In this document: positions 18,110 through 23,974 of the stretch, one piece after another
Layout: each line of letters opens with the position of its first letter
Numbering within the stretch: position 1 is the first letter of the stretch
Assembly: GCF_000611645.1 (NCBI RefSeq)
Contig: NW_014013334.1
Coordinates: forward strand, 7,794 to 31,767
Length of the DNA: 23,974 bases
Direction: 5' to 3'
Source: Monoraphidium neglectum
Taxonomy: Eukaryota > Chlorophyta > Chlorophyceae > Sphaeropleales > Selenastraceae
Position numbers and translations under genes: made by a program
Notes under the pieces: generated by a model
What the model saw: the letters and a program-made list of their open reading frames with translations, nothing else
Databases searched by the model: none
Told to the model about the DNA's origin: nothing

Positions 18110-20535
18110 ATGATGCTGGGAAGGCGGCTGCTGGGCAGTCGCGTGGTGGCGGGCAGGCGCCTGCATTCCCGGGTGCTGCAGGACGCTGAAGGCAGCGTCA
18201 GGCTGCCACGGAGACCTTCTAGGGTGGCAAACACCGATTCAGATGCTGCGACAGTGCCAGAGGTCGGCTGGATGTGGCAGGCGGGCGGCGGCACTGCCAA
18301 CAAGGCGAGCGCGACGCGCGCAAACCTCAAGCAGGCCAACATCAAGGCGAAAAAGTAAGAGGGCGTGGGGCATGGCGATCTCATGCATGAAGAAGCATAA
18401 CGGCATGGCAAGTGCTGCTTTTTGCACCCGCTACAGCAGCCGTTGGCAATTCTGGTGCACGCACAACGCGCTGTCGACGCCTCTCATGCCGCATGCTCAC
18501 GCGCGCTTCGTCGCCCACTCTCCCATCAGGTCACTGGGGCAGAACTTCCTAACCGACGAGGCGATACTCAAGTCCATCGTCGCCGCGGCGGGCGTCACCG
18601 CGGCCGACGTGGTGCTCGAGGTCGGGCCCGGCACAGGCAACCTGACGCGCTGCCTCGTCGCCACGGGCGCGCAGGTGGGTCGTTTTGCACGCGCGATGCG
18701 GCCACGAGCCGTCACGCTTCGCAACATTGCAGAGGGATCGCATCGCTTCTCCGCGGACGGCCCCTGCGACCTGAGGCTGGGCTGAGCAGGGGCGGGGCGA
18801 CCCTTTTGCGCAGCAGCGTACGGGGCGCGGCGCAATTATGCAGCTGCGCGCGCCCGGCGTTTCAGTGTGCGTCGGCGCTGCGCCTCCCCTGTCGCCAGGT
18901 CATCGCGGTTGAAAAGGACGACACCCTGGTGGAGCGCCTGCGGGAGGAGTTTGCACGGGTGGGTTGCTGCCGGGGCGCGGCGGGCAAACGCCCCCGCACG
19001 ACAGCACACACGGGCGGCCGCCTTGCCAGCATAGTTGCGATCCTCTGGACGTGGCCTGGTCGCAGCCGCGTCCTGATTCGATGGCGCAAGCTTTATCACT
19101 GCGCTCTAGGCACCCTTGTGTGCTGCACAACAGCCATCGTAGACAGCACCGTCGCCGATTCTCGCGCGCTCGCTCGCAGACTCCCAACATTGAGCTGGTG
19201 CACGGCGACATCCTGCGCGTGGGTATCCCCGGGATCCTGCAGCAGATGCAGCAGCGATACGAGCAGAAGCAGCAGCAGCAGCAGCAGCAGGAGCAGCAGC
19301 AGCAGCCCGAGGCCAGCACGAGCGGCCGCGGCGCGCCCGGCCCCGCGCCCGCGCAGGCGTGGCGCCAGCGGCCGGGCGGCGCCGGCCTCGGCAGCCTGAA
19401 GGTGGTGGCCAACCTGCCCTACAACATCACAAAAGACTTCCTCAAGGCCACGCTGCCACTGGGGGGCGTCGTGTCTGAGCTCAGCATCATGATCCAGCAC
19501 GAGGTGGCCGAGCGGCTGGTGGACCCCACGCCGTCGCGGCCCGATTACCGGGCCATGTCGATCTACACGCATTACTACAGCTCGCCCAAGTACAGGTGGG
19601 CGTGCGTTTGCGCGGGGTGGGGCTGCAAGCCTGTGCGGCAGCCTGCGTGCGTGCTGCAGGGTTGAGGGCTGGCGCGAGGGACGGCGTGCGGGCGCTCCAA
19701 CGCAGCGGATCCTGCCAGCAATACGGGACCCCCTGTGGCAACGCCAGCTGCGCGGTTGAGCAGTGAGAGAACGCAGGCGTAGCCGTCGCCCTGCGGCTGC
19801 CAGCCCACCTTCGCGCGGGCCCGAGCCGCTCGCGCCGCCCGCGGCCGACAGCCGCCCGCTACCGCCACCCAATCAACGCGCCAGGCTGCGGATCCCGCGC
19901 CAGAAGTACTTCCCGGTGCCTGGGGTGGACGGTGCCCTGGTCACATTCCGCCTGGCGCCGCCGTCCAAGCGGCCCCAGGTGCCGTCCGAGCGCGCCTTCC
20001 ACGCGCTGGTGGCCAAGGCGTTCTCGGAGCGGCGCAAGATGATGCGCAACAGCATGCAACCCCTGTACTCGTCGCTGCAGGTGGGGTTTGCGCCGCGAGG
20101 CGGTGCTGGCGGCGCGACATGAGCGCGGTTTGCTGTTGCGAGGCTTGCTTGCTGCGCATCCTTCCTTTCTTTGCAAGACTGCGGTGCTAAAATACATAGG
20201 TGCACAAAGCCTGCGGTACATTGTCACCTGGTGCGGCCGCAGCACCGTAGGTGCCGGGCACGAGTCGCCGGTTGCCCAACCGACCTGCGATGCTGACGTC
20301 GCCGCTCCGCCCCGTTTCGCCCCGGGTTTGGCAGGTTGAGGCAGCTCTAGAGGCCTGCAAGCTGCGGCGTGACGCGCGTGCGCAGGAGCTGTCGGTTGAA
20401 AGATTTGTGGCGCTGCACTGGGCCCTGCACAGGCTCAAGGCGGCGGCAGCTGGGGACGGCGCTGCCACTCAACTCGCGGGTGGGGGCGAGAGCGGGCAGC
20501 TGGCAGGGACCGAGCCCCCAGCCGACGCGTTGTAA
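18110..20535 (+). CDS. PFC1: 16S rRNA dimethyladenosine transferase (KsgA/Dim1 family, plastid PFC1 type)
   Basis: Six exons join in phase to 420 residues: 18110-18354, 18530-18674, 18899-18958, 19180-19595, 19885-20080 and 20335-20535. The enzyme uses S-adenosylmethionine to dimethylate two adjacent adenines near the 3' end of small-subunit rRNA. Residues 1-80 form an Arg-rich, acid-poor presequence. Then come KKSLGQNFLTD (about 81), SAM motif I EVGPGTGNL (112-120), acidic E135 in VIAVEKD, HGD (158-160), catalytic NLPYN (228-232) and the family signature RIPRQKYFPVPGVDGALVTF (about 291). A Gln-rich insertion at about 173-193 plus a Gly/Ala/Pro linker separates HGD from NLPY, longer than usual. 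Similarity recalled to Arabidopsis PFC1 favours plastid over cytosolic Dim1; a mitochondrial location cannot be excluded. The ATG at 18110 is followed at once by a second ATG. The first intron falls within the KK-S codon junction. Confidence 0.88.
19246..19308 (+). repeat. In-frame CAG repeat coding poly-Gln in PFC1-like gene
   Basis: CAG codons with Met, Arg, Tyr, Lys and Glu interruptions, read as Gln in the frame that continues into the catalytic NLPY motif. No phase-compatible intron that removes it is obvious, so it is probably translated. Confidence 0.9.
20531..20535 (+). terminator. TGTAA overlapping the PFC1 stop codon
   Basis: The TAA stop is embedded in TGTAA, and I noticed no other TGTAA before the next start at 20743. 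If used, the 3'UTR would be only a few tens of nucleotides; otherwise another signal must be used. Confidence 0.3.
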
Positions 20536-20742
20536 TGTCGCTACAGAGCAAATCGAAGCCTCTGCGATTGAGTTTTCCAGAGGGGGATTTAGTCTACACC
20601 TCTCCGGGAGGCGGAGGGGTCCCGGTGCTCATACAACTGGATTCGCGGCGGATTGATCGTTCTTTTCAACATCCATTGTTTCAGACCTTTCGTGTGCTGC
20701 CTGCGGTCCGTGTCCGGATACAACAGCAAGCAGGAACACGAG

Positions 20743-23700
20743 ATGGTCCACAGCATGATGTTCGCGCAGCAGCAAAGTGTCCTCGCCAGGACCAATGCTG
20801 CAGCGCACTCTGCACAGCGCGTGGCCCCCGTCTCTAGGCCATGCCGTCGGCCGCGAGCTGTCACCGTGCTCGGGGCGGCCCTCACTGACGCGCCTCAGGA
20901 GGTGCAGAAGTTTGAGCGCCCTGATAGCACCGGACGCTTCGGCCGTTTTGGAGGTGATGAGGGCATCAAGCTGCGTACGGGCGCCGTAGACCAGCTCGGC
21001 GCTTCCTGCGCCGCTGTTGATGCGCCGGTGCAGCGCGCATGCCATTGCGGCGAAATGTGTATGTACTTATCATCGTCGAGCGTGGATCATGCGCGCACGT
21101 GCGTTGCTCCTCCTAGAGAAGCGCCTACGCCGGTGGGGTTGGCCGCGACGTCGCAACTCCCTTGCCGGTGCGCTCCTGCGGTTGGCAACAGGCAAGTACG
21201 TGCCTGAGACGCTCATTCCGGCGCTGGCGGAGCTTGAGGTGGCATACAAGCAGGCCATGGATGACCCGGACTTCCACGTGAGCGGCGCCCTCAGCAGACC
21301 GCAGGCCGCGGCAGCGGGTTCGCGACGCGCAGCCTGGACACCGCACCGGTCACCGGCCGCAGCGCGTGTACCCCGAGCTGGTGCCGGTCTGACTGCGCGA
21401 CGCCGCCCGCCCGCGCAGGCCGAGCTGAACGCCATCCTGAAGGACTACGTGGGCCGCGAGACGCCGCTCTACTACGCAGAGCGTCTGTCGGAGCGTTACC
21501 GCAGGCGCGTGCTGGGGAAAACGTGCAGTATTGTTGCACAGGCACCTGGGTTTCTGGCGCGCCCACAGAGCCGTCTGCCCGTTGAGCAGCAAGCAGCCAG
21601 GCGCTGGGCGCACCTGCGGCAGCAACCGCCGCAGCAGGATGGGCCTCTGCGTCTGCATTGCAGTGCGCGACAGTCGCTGTTTCAGGGAGCCCGCGCAGCA
21701 CTGCCCCCAACCGCCTCTTGCCGACGCCGTCGCTGCCGCAGGGAGGACGGCAGCATGCCCGAGATCTACCTGAAGCGCGAGGACCTGAACCACACAGGCG
21801 CGCACAAGATCAACAACGCGCTCGGCCAGGCGCTGCTGTGCAAGCGCATGGGCAAGACACGCATCATCGCCGAGACGGGCGCGGGGCAGCACGGGGTCGC
21901 CACGGTGCGTGTGTGTGTGTATGTGTGTGGGATGAACAGTGTGTGTGCGCGTGCATGCGTGCGAACACAACTGTTTGTCAGAGGCAGGGGAGTGCTCATT
22001 TGTGGAGTGAGTGTGAGTGTGAGTGTGAGTGTGTGTGTACTGTGTGCATGACCTTGTGTCAGTTGGGCGTAAAACCATGGCTGAGGCCGTGGCTGCAGCT
22101 GCGGCGGGTTGCGGTGCGGACGAGCGGCTTGCTGCTGGGGCGCTGAGGTTGGGCCGTGGTGGCGCCGCAGGAGGTGGCAGATGCTGCATTCGCACTTGCA
22201 CAGGGGCACACATGCAAGAATCCGGGCCTGAGGTACGCTGCCCCTCTTCATCAGGATTTTGGCCCACAGCTGACTTCAAAGGACCCGCCCCCCCGTGCCA
22301 TGCCTCCACCCCGCTGACCCCTTCAGGCCACCGTGTGCGCGCGCCTCGGGCTCAGCTGCATCGTCTACATGGGCGCCAAGGACATGGAGCGCCAGGTCAG
22401 CAGCGCGGGCTGAGGGCTGCACGCCGCGCACAGCTGCCCCGGTTGTGCGGGCGGCGGGCTGCTGCAATCGCGCAGCCGATGCAGTGCGTCAGCACGTAGT
22501 GCGCTGGTGTGATGCCGCTGGCCGCTCCGCGCGGCGCGCTCACGGCACACCCCCCGCATGCAACCCCCAGGCGCTCAACGTGTTCCGCATGCGCCTGATG
22601 GGCGCGGAGGTGCGGCCCGTGTACATGGGCACGGCCACGCTCAAGGACGCCACCAGCGAGGCCATCCGCGACTGGGTGAGCGCGGCCCGCAGGCAGCGGG
22701 GCAGACGGTTATGGCCGCGCGCGGCTTGCCGAGCAGGCGGCGTCCGCCAGCCGGCCGATGGGCGCTGTTTGGAGCGGCGCATGTTGCAAGGCATCTTGTT
22801 TGAGCCCATCCTGCCTCTCGCCAGCGCCGACCCCGCCCCTGCTCATTAGGCAACGCCCCTGCCTTCTGTCAAACCCCTCACCATTCGCTCTTGCGCGTCC
22901 CCCTCCCCCTCAAAACCATCCCTCTCAACACCAGGTGACCAACGTGGAGTCGACCCACTACATCCTCGGCAGCGCCGCGGGCCCCCACCCCTACCCCATG
23001 CTCGTCCGCGACTTCCAGTCCGTCATCGGCCGCGAGACGCGCGCCCAGTGCCAGGCCAAGTGGGGCGGCAAGCCCGACATCGTCCTGGCCTGCGTCGGCG
23101 GCGGCTCCAACGCGATGGGCATCTTCAACGAGTTCGTCGATGACGAGGACGTGCGGCTGATCGGCGTGGAGGCGGGCGGCGAGGGCGTGGAGACGGAGAA
23201 GCACGCGGCGACGCTGACCAAGGGCACGCCGGGCGTGCTGCACGGCAGCTTCTCGTTCCTGCTGCAGGACGCGGACGGGCAGGTCATCGACCCCCACTCC
23301 ATCAGCGCGGGGTGCGATTCGGGAGGGATGGGGGGCAAGGAGCGGATGAGGGGGGCCGAGGGTGCTCGATTCATGGGTCGCGGTTCCATCATGCACAGCG
23401 GGACAGCAGTGGGAGGCAGTGCGTCCCAGCCGTTGGCCGACCCGCGCCCTCTTCAGGAGCTACCCGGAGGGGAGATCCCTCTTTGCCTTGCTCTCGCTAT
23501 CGGCCTGCCGTGATGTGCCGGCATCCTTCATCCCGCCCTCCCAACCCTCGCCAGCCTGGACTACCCCGGCATCGGCCCTGAGCACGCCTTCCTGAAGGAT
23601 GTGGGCCGCGCGGAGTACTTTGCCGTGACGGACGCGGAGGCTCTCGAGGCCTTCCAGCGGCTCAGCCAGGTGCGGGGGCGTGAGTGGATGCCACTCTGCA

Positions 23701-23974
23701 TGAGAGGTCTTGCGTCGGCGTCTTGGGCCTGCGAGGGGGCGAGCGTTGCGCGCCATGCGCAGGCCTGGCACAGCGCGAGACTGCACCTTTGAAGTGGCGG
23801 CGGGCCGCTGTGGCGCTGTCCTCCCAACGCTGCCGCTGAGTCGCCGTCAACCCCCTCCCCCCCCCTGTTGTGCAGCTTGAGGGCATCATCCCTGCGCTGG
23901 AGACCAGCCACGCAATTGCCTTCCTGGAGAAGCTCTGCCCCACCCTGCCCAATGGCACGCGCGTGGTGCTCAAC
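20743..23974 (+). CDS. TSB: Tryptophan synthase beta chain, 3' partial
   Basis: Nine exons: 20743-20953, 21192-21277, 21419-21504, 21742-21904, 22327-22395, 22571-22675, 22935-23311, 23555-23669 and 23876 to the edge, 437 residues without the last few. The enzyme condenses indole with serine to make tryptophan, using pyridoxal phosphate, in complex with the alpha chain. Visible hallmarks are [19 protein letters not shown], the PLP lysine in HTGAHKINN (about K150), the catalytic glutamate in AETGAGQHG (about E172), [26 protein letters not shown], the phosphate-binding loop GGGSNAMG (295-302) and [11 protein letters not shown]. Residues 1-45 are Gln/Arg/Ser/Ala-rich, a likely plastid transit peptide. 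All junctions are in phase. Exon 3 appears to end at a GC donor (21505); a GT four bases on with a shifted acceptor (exon from 21746) would instead give RRDG for RREDG. The 69-nt exon 5 is short but unmistakable. The usual final residues (SGRGDKD-type) lie past the edge. Confidence 0.95.
21905..22040 (+). repeat. TG-rich and GTGAGT repeats inside a TSB intron
   Basis: The fourth intron (21905-22326) begins with a (TG)n-like stretch and contains four or more GTGAGT units near 22006-22033, followed by GTGTGTGT. It is non-coding, and plus-strand Val/Cys/Ser frames through it are artefacts. Confidence 0.88.

Noticed and set aside
21350..22309. 319-codon minus-strand frame across the TSB gene
   Set aside because: It is antisense to clear TSB exons and passes through the TG repeat; it has no motif of its own.

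Overview
This window looks like nuclear DNA from a green alga, probably a GC-rich core chlorophyte. Genes are split by many short spliceosomal introns with GTGAG/GTGCG donors and CAG acceptors. TGTAA, the usual green-algal poly(A) signal, lies downstream of most stops. CAG/CTG microsatellites recur inside and between genes, and the gene set (plastid-type rRNA dimethylase, tryptophan synthase beta, mTERF-like proteins) is plant-like. The exact taxon cannot be read from the sequence. All exon models are hand-built from reading frame, splice-site phase and recalled family similarity; no alignment or transcript was available.

Layout. (1) 2-3434, + strand: two tandem mTERF-like genes, the first cut by the left edge. 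Each has a central 204-nt, phase 0/0 exon, and the second ends in a CAG-repeat tail. (2) About 3435-9900: a 6.4-kb gene-poor, repeat-rich stretch. It holds a CTG/GTG microsatellite, a pair of inverted GGTTAC/GTAACC hairpin elements 2.2 kb apart, two other duplicated short segments, a small tandem repeat and one possible short coding ORF on the minus strand. (3) 13262-9905, - strand: a six-exon gene for a propeller-like protein with a long Gln-rich insertion. (4) 13263-13979: a divergent intergenic region. (5) 13980-17120, + strand: an F-box protein with a C-terminal phloem-protein-2-like (PP2) domain. (6) 18110-20535, + strand: a PFC1/KsgA-type 16S rRNA dimethyladenosine transferase with a poly-Gln insertion in its catalytic domain. 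(7) 20743 to the right edge, + strand: tryptophan synthase beta, nearly complete, with one intron that may use a GC-AG splice pair.

The genes do not form one pathway. PFC1-type dimethylase and mTERF proteins both act in organelle gene expression, and tryptophan synthase beta is a plastid amino-acid enzyme, so several products are probably organelle-targeted. The F-box/PP2 protein would act in ubiquitin ligation and the propeller protein is of unknown role. I did not find a clearly new multi-gene system. The most unusual material is the inverted hairpin-element pair, the tandem mTERF pair, and the microsatellites lying within coding sequence and at splice sites.
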